Part shown: in pieces, positions 1-5,943 of the stretch | Position numbering within the stretch: the first letter of the stretch is position 1 | Layout: the number at the start of each line of letters is the position of its first letter | DNA from: Solirubrobacterales bacterium | GTDB taxonomy: Bacteria > Actinomycetota > Thermoleophilia > Solirubrobacterales > Solirubrobacteraceae | DNA length: 6,364 nucleotides | Reading direction: 5' to 3' | NCBI GenBank assembly: GCA_015655225.1 | Contig: JAATFK010000011.1 | Location: 1 to 6,364 of the forward strand | Notes under the pieces: model-generated | What the model saw: the letters and a program-made list of their open reading frames with translations, nothing else | Databases searched by the model: none | What the model was told of the DNA's origin: nothing | Translations under genes and position numbers: made by a program

Positions 1-385
1 CCTCTGCGTCGGGGAGACAGAGTCCGAGCGCGAGGCCGGGGACACGGAGCGCAAGCTGCGCCATCAGATCGGGGAGGACCTCGAGAGAGTCCCCGTCGAG
101 CAGCTCGCCGACGTGACGATCGCCTACGAGCCGATCTGGGCGATCGGCACGGGCCTCGTCGCGACGCCGGAGCAGGCGCAGGAGGCGTGCGCGTTCGTGC
201 GCGCGCTCGTCGGCCAGCGCTCGCAGGAGGCCGCCGACCGCGTGCGGGTCCTCTACGGCGGCAGCGTCAAGCAGGAGAACGCGGCGGAGCTGCTGGCGCT
301 CCCGGATGTCGACGGCGCACTCGTCGGCGGGGCGTCGCTCGACGCCGCCTCGTTCGCCGCGATCGTGGCGGCGGCCGGCGCATGA
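1..385 (+). CDS. tpiA: Triosephosphate isomerase, C-terminal half (5' end outside window)
   Basis: This enzyme interconverts dihydroxyacetone phosphate and glyceraldehyde 3-phosphate in cytosolic glycolysis and gluconeogenesis. The frame is open from base 2 and gives 127 residues, about half of the usual ~250-residue TIM barrel; the N-terminal half with the catalytic Lys and His lies upstream of the window. Visible family signatures, in order, are LCVGET (fragment residues 1-6), the ERE-G-T helix (9-16), AYEPIWAIGTG (41-51) with the catalytic Glu at 43 and the flexible phosphate-gripping loop 6 behind it, YGGSV (85-89), and the phosphate-binding GALVGGASL segment (105-113). The stop TGA (383-385) overlaps the gpmI ATG as ATGA, so the two genes are probably translationally coupled. 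Nothing is broken or unusual in the visible part. One AGA arginine codon is present. Identification is essentially certain. Confidence 0.97.
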   Translation, partial: LCVGETESEREAGDTERKLRHQIGEDLERVPVEQLADVTIAYEPIWAIGTGLVATPEQAQEACAFVRALVGQRSQEAADRVRVLYGGSVKQENAAELLALPDVDGALVGGASLDAASFAAIVAAAGA

Positions 386-1929
386 GCCTCGCGGACGGCC
401 CGACCGCGCTGCCGGTGCCGAGCGTCACGCTCGTCGTGCTGGACGGCTGGGGCCTCGCCCCGGACGGTCCCGGCAACGCCGTCTCGCTTGCCGCGACGCC
501 GGTCTTCGACGCGCTCTGGGCGCAGTACCCGCACACCCAGCTGACCGCGTCCGGGCTCGCCGTCGGGCTGCCCGACGGGCAGATGGGGAACTCCGAGGTC
601 GGACACCTGAACCTCGGCGCCGGCGCCGTCATCCAGCAGGACCTGACGCGCATCGACGCGGCCGTCGCGGACGGCACGCTGAACGACAACAGCGTCCTGC
701 GGACCGCGCTGGAGGGCGCCGGGACGGAGGCGCGCGTCCACCTGATCGGGCTCGTCTCCGACGGCGGCGTCCACTCCAGCATGGAGCACCTGCACGCGCT
801 GATCGAGCTGGCCGCCGAGCTCGACGTCCCCGACCTCGTCGTCCACGCCTTCACCGACGGCCGCGACACGTTGCCGAGAGCCGGCGCCGACTACCTCGCG
901 ACCGTCCAGGGCTGGCTCGACCACGTCGGCACCGGCCGCGTCGGGAGCGTCGTCGGGCGCTACTTCGCGATGGACCGGGACAAGCGCTGGGAGCGCGTCC
1001 AGAAGGCCTACGACCTGCTCGCCCACGGCCGCGCGGAGCACCACGCCGAGAGCGCGAGCGCAGCCGTCAGAGCCGCATACGAGCGCGGCGAGACGGACGA
1101 GTTCGTCGAGCCGACCACGATCGCCCCCGACGCGTCGATCCGTCCCGGCGACACCGTCGTGGCGTTCAACTTCCGTCCCGACCGGATGCGGGAGCTGTCG
1201 CTCGCGCTCGCCGATCCCGCCTTCACGGACGTCGACCGTCACGGCGAGGAGGCCGTCGAGCGCTACACGACGATGACCGAGTACGTCGAGGGCTGGCCCT
1301 ACCCGGTCGCCTTCCCGCCCGCGCACCCGGAGATCACGCTCTCGCACGTGATCGCGAACGGCGGCGGACGCCAGCTGCACGTCGCCGAGACAGAGAAGTA
1401 CCCGCACGTGACGTACTTCTTCAACGGCGGCGAGGAGCAGCCGTACAGCGGCGAGCGGCGCGAGCTGGTCGCCTCCCCGCGCGACGTGCCGACCTACGAC
1501 TTCAGACCCGAGATGAGCGCGCGCGAGGCCGCGCAGGCGTTCGTCGCGGCCTGGCGGGCGGACGCGCCGCGCTTCGGGATCATCAACTTCGCGAACGCCG
1601 ACATGGTCGGCCACACGGGCGTGATCCCGGCCGCCGTGACCGCGATCGAGACGGTCGACGCGTGCCTCGGCGAGGTCGTCGCGGCGGTGCACGAGAGCGG
1701 CGGCGCGCTCGTGATCACCGCCGACCACGGCAACGCCGACCACATGCTCGAAGCGGACGGCAGTCCCAACACCGCCCACTCGCTCAACCCGGTGCCGGCG
1801 ATCGTCACCGTCCCCGGCCTCGCGCTCCGCTCCGGCGGCGTGCTCGCCGACATCGCACCCACGGTCCTGCAGCTGCTCGGGGAGGACCAGCCCGAGCAGA
1901 TGACGGGCACGTCGTTGATCGCCGGGTGA
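382..1929 (+). CDS. gpmI: 2,3-bisphosphoglycerate-independent phosphoglycerate mutase
   Basis: This 515-residue enzyme interconverts 3- and 2-phosphoglycerate in glycolysis and belongs to the alkaline-phosphatase superfamily; it uses two divalent metals (typically Mn) and a phosphoserine intermediate. The length is normal for the family (~510). Visible signatures are VVLDGWG (18-24) with metal-ligand Asp21; NSEVGHLNLGAG (70-81) with the phosphorylated Ser71; His131 in SDGGVHS; FTDGRD (157-162); VGRYFAMDRDKRWERV (191-206); NFRPDR (263-268); EKYPHVTYFFNGG (338-350) with Lys339; NFANADMVGHTG (402-413) with metal ligands Asp407 and His411; TADHGNADHM (446-455) with Asp448 and His449; and NTAHSLNPVP (463-472) with His466. 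All metal and catalytic positions are present. The ATG at 382 is chosen because family homology begins right after it and it overlaps the tpiA stop; a longer in-frame opening upstream runs through tpiA and has no family sequence. No clear Shine-Dalgarno precedes it, consistent with coupling. Confidence 0.98.
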   Translation: MSLADGPTALPVPSVTLVVLDGWGLAPDGPGNAVSLAATPVFDALWAQYPHTQLTASGLAVGLPDGQMGNSEVGHLNLGAGAVIQQDLTRIDAAVADGTLNDNSVLRTALEGAGTEARVHLIGLVSDGGVHSSMEHLHALIELAAELDVPDLVVHAFTDGRDTLPRAGADYLATVQGWLDHVGTGRVGSVVGRYFAMDRDKRWERVQKAYDLLAHGRAEHHAESASAAVRAAYERGETDEFVEPTTIAPDASIRPGDTVVAFNFRPDRMRELSLALADPAFTDVDRHGEEAVERYTTMTEYVEGWPYPVAFPPAHPEITLSHVIANGGGRQLHVAETEKYPHVTYFFNGGEEQPYSGERRELVASPRDVPTYDFRPEMSAREAAQAFVAAWRADAPRFGIINFANADMVGHTGVIPAAVTAIETVDACLGEVVAAVHESGGALVITADHGNADHMLEADGSPNTAHSLNPVPAIVTVPGLALRSGGVLADIAPTVLQLLGEDQPEQMTGTSLIAG

Positions 1930-3611
1930 GCGCGACCAACCGCAGGCGCGCGCTGCCGCCGTGGCCGGAGGGACGGCCGCTGCGCGAGTGGCAGCGCAAC
2001 GCCGTCGACGCGCTCGCCGCCCACGAGGGGGAGGCGTTCCTCGCCTCCGCGACGCCCGCCGCCGGCAAGACGACCTTCGGCCTGCGGGTCGCCTACGACC
2101 TGCTCAGCGCCGGCCGCGTCGCGCGGATCGCGATCCTCGCCCCGACCGCCCACATCGCCCGTCAGTGGGCGGCCGACGCGGCCCGCTACGGAATCGACCT
2201 GGAGCCCAACCGGCCGAACAGCGAAGGCCCCGAGCCGCCCGACCGCCACGGCGTCGCGGTCACCTACCAGGCGGTCGCGGCCGGTCCCGCGCCGCACCGC
2301 CGCGCGGCCGCCGCGCGCCCGACGCTGCTGATCGCGGACGAGCCGCACCACATGGGCGAGCACGCCGCCTGGGGGACGACGACGATGGAGGCGTTCGCGC
2401 CCGCGAGACTGCGGCTGCTGCTGTCGGGGACGCCGTTCCGCTCCGACAACTCGCCGATCCCGTGGGTCGAGTACGACGCCGACGGCCTCTCCTCGGCCGA
2501 CTTCACCTACACCTACACGGACGCGCTGCTCGACAACGTCTGCCGCCCGATCACCTTCATGCCCTACGACGGCGACATGGAGTGGCAGAGCGACGGCAGA
2601 CGCCGCCGGGCCGACTTCTCGGTCGTGCTGCCGCGCCAGGAGGACGCGCGGCGCCTGCGGACCGCGCTCGACGGCGACGGCGACTGGATCCGCCGCGTGC
2701 TCGTCGACGCCGACGCGAGACTCGCCGAGATCCGCGCCGGCGACCACCCCGACGCCGGCGGCCTCGTCGTCGCGATCGACAAGGCGCACGCGGTGCAGCT
2801 GGCCGCGCAGCTGGAGCGGATCAGCGGCGAGCCGCCGCTGCTGGTGACCTCCGACGAGGTCGATGCGTCCGCCCGCATCGCTCGCTTCGCGGCCGGCACG
2901 CAATGCTGGATCGTCTCCGTCCTGATGGTCTCCGAGGGCGTCGACATCCCGCGCCTGCGGGTCGGCGTCTACGCCACCAGCTCCCGCACGGAGCTGTTCT
3001 TCCGCCAGGTCGTCGGGCGCTTCATCCGCCGCTCGCCGGCGCCGCGGCACCAGATGAGCTTCCTCTTCCTGCCGTCCGACCTCGTCCTGAGAACGCTCGC
3101 GAGCCGGATCGAGGAGGAGCGCAACCACGCGATCGAGCTGAGACCGGCCGCCGAGGAGCTGCTGGAGCGGCCGCCCGACCGACGCGAGAGCGAGCCGGGC
3201 GCCTACGAGGCGCTCTACTCCGACGCGCGGGCCGACGAGCACATCACGGTGCGGACGCTGCCGGGCGAGAACCTGTCGCTGTTCGGCGACCCCGCGCCGG
3301 CCAGACCGGCGCCGTCGGCCGCGTTCGTCGCGTTCACGCAGAGCACCGGCGGCGGCGGCGCGGCGGCCGCGCCCGCGCCGCCGCCGAGCGCGACCGGCGA
3401 TCCCAACTCTTCCTACCAGCGGCGCGAGCGGCTGCGCGAGGAGCGCAGCAGACTGGTCGCCGTGCGGGCCCGTCAGACGGGGGAGGAGCACCGCGCGATC
3501 AACGGCCGCATCAACCGCGCGGTCGGCGCCAGAACGGTCGCGAACGCGACGCTCGACCAGCTCGAGAAGGCGAACGAGCTGCTGAAGCGCGAGACGGCGA
3601 AGGGGCGGTAG
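1926..3611 (+). CDS. SF2 DEAD/DEAH-box family helicase with DEPH motif II
   Basis: This is a predicted ATP-dependent nucleic-acid helicase/translocase of 561 residues. Two RecA-like domains are visible. The first has a Q-like LREWQRNA (19-26), Walker A ATPAAGKTT (42-50), motif Ia APTAHIARQW (72-81), VTYQ (112-115), motif II DEPHH (138-142) and motif III SGTPFR (167-172). The second has VVAIDK (281-286), motif V VSEGVDIPRL (335-344) and arginine-finger motif VI QVVGRFIR (361-368). A Pro/Ala/Gly-rich linker (about 456-496) leads to a charged helical tail (497-561). From memory it resembles a conserved actinobacterial helicase of unassigned function that usually reads DEVHH; Pro at that position is a variant. 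The GTG start at 1926 overlaps the gpmI stop as GTGA, and homology to helicases starts about 20 residues in; the frame upstream is only a shadow of gpmI. Substrate and pathway are unknown; a DNA repair or recombination role is a guess. There are eight AGA codons, more than in its neighbours. Confidence 0.92.
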   Translation: MSATNRRRALPPWPEGRPLREWQRNAVDALAAHEGEAFLASATPAAGKTTFGLRVAYDLLSAGRVARIAILAPTAHIARQWAADAARYGIDLEPNRPNSEGPEPPDRHGVAVTYQAVAAGPAPHRRAAAARPTLLIADEPHHMGEHAAWGTTTMEAFAPARLRLLLSGTPFRSDNSPIPWVEYDADGLSSADFTYTYTDALLDNVCRPITFMPYDGDMEWQSDGRRRRADFSVVLPRQEDARRLRTALDGDGDWIRRVLVDADARLAEIRAGDHPDAGGLVVAIDKAHAVQLAAQLERISGEPPLLVTSDEVDASARIARFAAGTQCWIVSVLMVSEGVDIPRLRVGVYATSSRTELFFRQVVGRFIRRSPAPRHQMSFLFLPSDLVLRTLASRIEEERNHAIELRPAAEELLERPPDRRESEPGAYEALYSDARADEHITVRTLPGENLSLFGDPAPARPAPSAAFVAFTQSTGGGGAAAAPAPPPSATGDPNSSYQRRERLREERSRLVAVRARQTGEEHRAINGRINRAVGARTVANATLDQLEKANELLKRETAKGR

Positions 3612-3648
3612 CTTCACCGCAGGTCGTCGAAACGGCCCGCCGCGTTGC

Positions 3649-3654
3649 TAGAGT
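3649..3654 (+). promoter_or_regulatory. Candidate -10 box of the marR gene
   Basis: TAGAGT, preceded by GC, fits the actinobacterial TAnnnT -10 pattern and lies in the 89-base gap between the helicase stop and the marR ATG. No convincing -35 is present; bases about 16-17 upstream read GTCGAA/TCGAAA. A start of transcription near 3661 would leave a leader of about 40 bases. Prediction from pattern only. Confidence 0.4.
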
Positions 3655-3700
3655 CGCGCCCAGCACGCCGCCCGAGGGCGGTCCGCCGCGGGAAACGCCG

Positions 3701-4177
3701 ATGTCAGCTCCCACCACGACACCCACTGCCGACGCCCCTGAGGCCGGCGGACTCGACCCCGTCGAGCTGGCTGCCTGGCGCGGGCTGCTGCGGACGCACG
3801 CGAGCCTGATGAAGGCACTCGACAGCGAGCTGGAGGCGGCCCACCGGCTGCCGCTGACCTCCTACGAGGTGCTGATCCAGCTGGCCGACGCGCCCGACCA
3901 GCGGATGCGCATGTGCGACCTCGCCGACTCGGTGCTGCTGAGCCGCAGCGGCATGAGCCGCCTCGTCGACCGGCTGGAGCGCGACGGGCTGCTCTGCCGC
4001 GCGGCCTGCGACGCCGACGCGCGCGGCTCCTACGCCGTCATCACGGACGCCGGCCTCGATGCGCTCGTCGGCGCCCGCCCGACCCATCACGCCGGCATCC
4101 GCCGTCGCTTCCTCTCGCGCTTCAGCGAGGACGAGCTGCGGATGCTGGCGGAGCTGTGGTCGCGGATCGCGCCCTGA
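3701..4177 (+). CDS. MarR-family winged helix-turn-helix transcriptional regulator
   Basis: This is a 158-residue DNA-binding regulator, of normal MarR length, expected to act as a dimer on palindromic operators. After a disordered Thr/Ala/Pro-rich start (1-20) comes the N-terminal dimerisation helix (21-47), the LPLTSYEVLIQLADAP helix (50-65), RMRMCDLADSVLLSRSGMSRLVDRLERDGLL (68-98) forming the helix-turn-helix with the recognition helix at about 80-93, the wing around DADARGSYAVIT (104-115), and the C-terminal dimerisation helices (117-158). Three cysteines (72, 99, 103), two of them beside the wing, could be redox-active, but this is speculation; they are not in the N-terminal position used by OhrR. 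The ATG at 3701 is preceded 5 bases upstream by a weak GGGAAA. The gene is separated from the helicase and has its own -10-like box. Its ligand and targets are unknown; the adjacent hsp20 is a possible target by position only. Confidence 0.92.
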   Translation: MSAPTTTPTADAPEAGGLDPVELAAWRGLLRTHASLMKALDSELEAAHRLPLTSYEVLIQLADAPDQRMRMCDLADSVLLSRSGMSRLVDRLERDGLLCRAACDADARGSYAVITDAGLDALVGARPTHHAGIRRRFLSRFSEDELRMLAELWSRIAP

Positions 4178-4198
4178 GCGCGGCCCCCGCTCCCTTCT
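4176..4198 (+). terminator. Weak hairpin at the marR stop codon
   Basis: GAGCG (4176-4180) can pair with CGCTC (4188-4192) over a 7-base C-rich loop and is followed by the pyrimidine run CCTTCT. The left arm starts inside the stop codon. The stem is only 5 bp and there is no true U-tract, so this is at best a weak factor-independent terminator for marR. Confidence 0.25.
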
Positions 4199-4225
4199 AG
4201 ATCGCCGCCCACGAGTCCGCCGCCG

Positions 4226-4254
4226 CCGGCGCGTTCGCGCGCTGACGCGCCCGG
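4226..4254. terminator. GC-rich stem-loop in the marR-hsp20 gap
   Basis: CCGGCGCG (4226-4233) pairs with CGCGCC-C-GG (4246-4254), giving 6 bp plus a bulge and 2 bp around a 12-base loop. It lies just upstream of the hsp20 promoter region. There is no U-tract. It could end marR transcription or simply reflect GC-rich spacer sequence. The rest of the 157-base gap holds the hsp20 control region described separately. Confidence 0.25.
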
Positions 4255-4258
4255 CTGC

Positions 4259-4288
4259 CTGAGACTTGACAGTGATCGACTGAGATTT
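4259..4288 (+). promoter_or_regulatory. Direct-repeat / HAIR-like operator candidate upstream of hsp20
   Basis: CTGAGACTT (4259-4267) recurs as CTGAGATTT (4280-4288): 8 of 9 bases identical at a 21-base period, two helical turns. Between and across them, CTTGACA-N7-ACTGAGA (4265-4285) matches 9 of 14 positions of the HspR consensus CTTGAGT-N7-ACTCAAG with the exact 7-base spacing, and CAGT-N5-ACTG (4270-4282) is an inverted repeat. All of this overlaps the -35 box, the place expected for a repressor site. Which protein binds (HspR, the neighbouring MarR, or none) is not shown by sequence. Confidence 0.4.
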
Positions 4289-4294
4289 CATCAT
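4266..4294 (+). promoter_or_regulatory. Candidate sigma-A-type promoter of hsp20
   Basis: A perfect TTGACA (4266-4271) is followed after 17 bases by CATCAT (4289-4294), which matches 4 of 6 positions of TATAAT. Transcription would start near 4301, leaving a leader of about 34 bases before the hsp20 ATG. This is a locally AT-rich stretch in an otherwise very GC-rich window, as expected for a promoter. Confidence 0.55.
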
Positions 4295-4322
4295 GCGGTC
4301 ATCACCAAGAACCTTGCGACCC

Positions 4323-4329
4323 AGGAGGT
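4323..4329 (+). promoter_or_regulatory. Strong ribosome binding site of hsp20
   Basis: AGGAGGT is complementary to the 16S rRNA tail and ends 5 bases before the ATG at 4335. It decides the start: an in-frame ATG at 4293 would add 14 residues unlike Hsp20 and would put this site inside the coding sequence. Confidence 0.85.
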
Positions 4330-4334
4330 CCGAC

Positions 4335-4835
4335 ATGGCACTCGTACGTTGGGAGCCCGTTCGTGAGATCAGCTCGATCCAGAACGAGGTCAACCGCATC
4401 TTCAACTCCTTCTTCGACGCGCCGTCGAGCGCGGCCGCGACCGGCGCCCGCCGCTGGATCCCGGCGATGGATCTGACCGAGCACGACGACGCGTTCGTGC
4501 TGCGGGCCGATCTGCCCGGCGTCGCGGAGGACGACGTCAAGGTCGAGCTGGACGAGAACGTCCTCACCGTCTCCGGCGAGCGCCGGAGCGAGCGCGACGA
4601 GCAGCAGCAGGGCGTCCACCGCGTCGAGCGCTCCTTCGGGAGCTTCTCCCGCTCGCTGACGGTCCCCGAGGGCGTCGACGCGGACGCGATCGAGGCGAAC
4701 GTCGACCGCGGCGTCCTCACCGTCCGCATCCCGAAGCCGGCGGAGCGCACCCCGCGCCGCGTCGCGATCAACGTCGGGCACGGCAGCGAGCAGCCGGCGA
4801 TCGAGGGCGAGGAGTCCGCTCCGGCAGCCGCCTAG
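4335..4835 (+). CDS. Hsp20/alpha-crystallin small heat-shock protein
   Basis: This is a 166-residue ATP-independent holdase chaperone that forms oligomers and keeps unfolding proteins soluble in the cytosol. The N-terminal arm MALVRWEPVREISSI (1-15) and the NEVNRIFNSFF helix (17-27) are typical of bacterial class A small heat-shock proteins. The alpha-crystallin domain spans about 42-137, with WIPAMDLTEHDDAFVLRADLPGV (41-63), DVKVELDENVLTVSGER (67-83), SFGSFSRSLTVPEGVD (100-115) and the hallmark GVLTVRIPK (126-134). The C-terminal extension carries the I-x-V motif VAINV (143-147), used for oligomer contacts, then an acidic, Ala-rich tail. The start is fixed by the strong AGGAGGT. The gene has its own promoter with operator-like repeats, which suggests stress-dependent control. 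The stop is 28 bases before the tgt start, so readthrough transcription into tgt is possible. All expected elements are intact. Confidence 0.97.
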   Translation: MALVRWEPVREISSIQNEVNRIFNSFFDAPSSAAATGARRWIPAMDLTEHDDAFVLRADLPGVAEDDVKVELDENVLTVSGERRSERDEQQQGVHRVERSFGSFSRSLTVPEGVDADAIEANVDRGVLTVRIPKPAERTPRRVAINVGHGSEQPAIEGEESAPAAA

Positions 4836-4849
4836 CGTGGCCGTCCCGA

Positions 4850-4855
4850 TAGGGT
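4850..4855 (+). promoter_or_regulatory. TAGGGT: -10 box (leaderless tgt) or Shine-Dalgarno
   Basis: TAGGGT preceded by GA fits TAnnnT and ends 8 bases before the GTG at 4864, so transcription would begin at or next to that codon and give a leaderless mRNA. The same AGGG (4851-4854) lies 9 bases before the GTG and could instead act as a ribosome binding site in a transcript coming from hsp20. There is no recognisable -35 17 bases upstream. Both readings support 4864 as the start. Confidence 0.45.
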
Positions 4856-4863
4856 CCACCGCC

Positions 4864-5943
4864 GTGGCCCTGTTGGAGATCCAGCACCGTGACGCCCGCT
4901 CGCGCGCGCGAGCGGGCGTTCTGCATCTTGCGCACGGCGACGTCCGCACGCCGGCGTTCGTCCCGCTCGCGACGAAGGGGACGGTGAAGGGGCTCGAGCC
5001 GCGCGAGGTCGCCGCGCTCGGCTACGACATGGTGCTCGGCAACACGTTCCACCTCTTCCTCGCGCCCGGCCACGAGCGCGTCGCGGCGCAGGGCGGCCTC
5101 CACGAGTTCATGCGCTGGGAGGCGCCGATCATCACCGACTCCGGCGGCTTCCAGGTCTTCTCGATGGGCCACGGGACGGTCGCCGACGAGATCAAGGGGC
5201 GCAACGACGCGTCGCCCGCCGGCGGGCAGCGCGAGCGCGCCGGGGCGATCCTCTCGATCGAGGAGGAGGGCGTCCGCTTCCGCTCCTACATCGACGGCTG
5301 CGAGCGCTTCCTCGCGCCCGAGACCTCGATGGAGGTGCAGGCGGCGCTCGGCTCCGACATCGCGCTCGCGTTCGACGAGTGCACCCCGTTCCACGTCTCG
5401 CGCGACTACACCGAGGCCTCGACCGAGCGCACGCACCGCTGGCTCGACCGTTGCGTCGCCTGGCATGCCGAGCACGAGCCCGCCTCTGGCGCCGGGCGCC
5501 AGGTGCTCTACTCGATCAGCCAGGGCGGCGTCTACGAGGACCTGCGGCGCGCCTCGACGCGCGTGATCGCCTCCAGCCCCGCGCCCGGCGTCGCGATCGG
5601 CGGCTCGCTCGGCGCCGACAAGCCGCAGATGTACGAGGTCGTCGGCTGGGCGACCGACGAGCTCGAGCGCGTCGCGCCGGAGAAGCCGCGCCACCTGCTC
5701 GGGATCGGGGACGTCGACGACCTGCTGCGCGGCGTCGAGCTGGGGATCGACACGTTCGACTGCGCGATGCCGACGCGGCTCGGGCGCCACGGGATGGCGA
5801 TCGTGCCCGATCCCGAGCACCGCTGGCGCGTCGACCTGACGAAGGGCCGCTGGAAGGACGCGCAGGAGCCGATCCTCGACGGCTGCCCCTGCCCGGCCTG
5901 CTCGCAGGGCTTCACGCGCGCCTACCTGCACTACCTCTTCTAG
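4864..5943 (+). CDS. tgt: tRNA-guanine transglycosylase, cut short by an in-frame TAG
   Basis: The bacterial enzyme exchanges guanine 34 of GUN-anticodon tRNAs (Tyr, His, Asn, Asp) for preQ1, a queuosine precursor. The GTG start at 4864 gives 359 residues to the first stop; an in-frame GTG at 4837 would add nine unconserved residues. Visible signatures are the N-terminal TPAFVPLATKGTVKGL (29-44), GNTFHL (59-64), TDSGGFQVFS (91-100) with the substrate-binding and general-base Asp92, EEGVRFRSYIDG (134-145), FDECTP (170-175), QGGVYEDLR (220-228), GIDTFDCAMPTR (294-305) with the expected nucleophile Asp296, and the zinc site CPCPAC (341-346). The frame stops after RAYLHYLF, exactly where family members continue for about 45-60 residues that carry the zinc-ligand His. 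The protein ending here would lack that ligand. The frame continues uninterrupted after the TAG (next entry). A loop at about 100-130 looks longer than usual, and PTRLGRHG replaces the common PTRNARNG. Confidence 0.93.
   Translation: MALLEIQHRDARSRARAGVLHLAHGDVRTPAFVPLATKGTVKGLEPREVAALGYDMVLGNTFHLFLAPGHERVAAQGGLHEFMRWEAPIITDSGGFQVFSMGHGTVADEIKGRNDASPAGGQRERAGAILSIEEEGVRFRSYIDGCERFLAPETSMEVQAALGSDIALAFDECTPFHVSRDYTEASTERTHRWLDRCVAWHAEHEPASGAGRQVLYSISQGGVYEDLRRASTRVIASSPAPGVAIGGSLGADKPQMYEVVGWATDELERVAPEKPRHLLGIGDVDDLLRGVELGIDTFDCAMPTRLGRHGMAIVPDPEHRWRVDLTKGRWKDAQEPILDGCPCPACSQGFTRAYLHYLF
4892..4919. repeat. Perfect 28-base palindrome inside the 5' end of tgt
   Basis: ACGCCCGCTCGCGC (4892-4905) is followed directly by its exact reverse complement GCGCGAGCGGGCGT (4906-4919). 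As RNA it folds into a stem of about 12 bp with a 4-base loop, 28 bases after the tgt start codon, extendable by a G-U pair (4891/4920). It encodes residues within DARSRARAGV (10-19), a poorly conserved part of TGT. The CGA (4909-4911) and GTT (4918-4920) codons, unusual choices at this GC content, supply bases that complete the symmetry. A following UUCUGC is not a proper U-tract. Confidence 0.85.

Noticed and set aside
187..381. In-frame N-terminal extension of gpmI
   Set aside because: It runs through tpiA in another frame, encodes Arg-rich sequence with no iPGM similarity, and the ATG at 382 gives the normal family length.
253..1779. Long open frame of about 508 codons on the minus strand opposite gpmI
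   Set aside because: It is the mirror of a strongly biased GC-rich gene, has Arg/Val/Asp-rich sequence without any recognisable domain, and fully overlaps a certain enzyme gene.
1926..3611. Helicase as part of a restriction or other anti-phage system
   Set aside because: No nuclease, methyltransferase, integrase or other defence partner is visible, and its partners are housekeeping glycolytic genes.
1494..3617. Long open frame of about 707 codons on the minus strand opposite the helicase
   Set aside because: Low-complexity Arg/Ala/Gly/Val product with no motifs; an expected by-product of few stop codons at high GC.
4288..4304. TCATCA direct repeat (4288-4293 and 4299-4304)
   Set aside because: Only 6 bases, in a short AT-richer leader; not distinguishable from chance.
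4293..4334. Upstream ATG start for hsp20
   Set aside because: The strong AGGAGGT at 4323-4329 serves the ATG at 4335, and the extra residues do not resemble Hsp20.
4837..4863. GTG at 4837 as the tgt start
   Set aside because: It lies one base after the hsp20 stop without a ribosome site and adds nine unconserved residues; GTG 4864 has AGGG/TAGGGT at proper spacing and matches the usual N-terminus. Not fully excluded.
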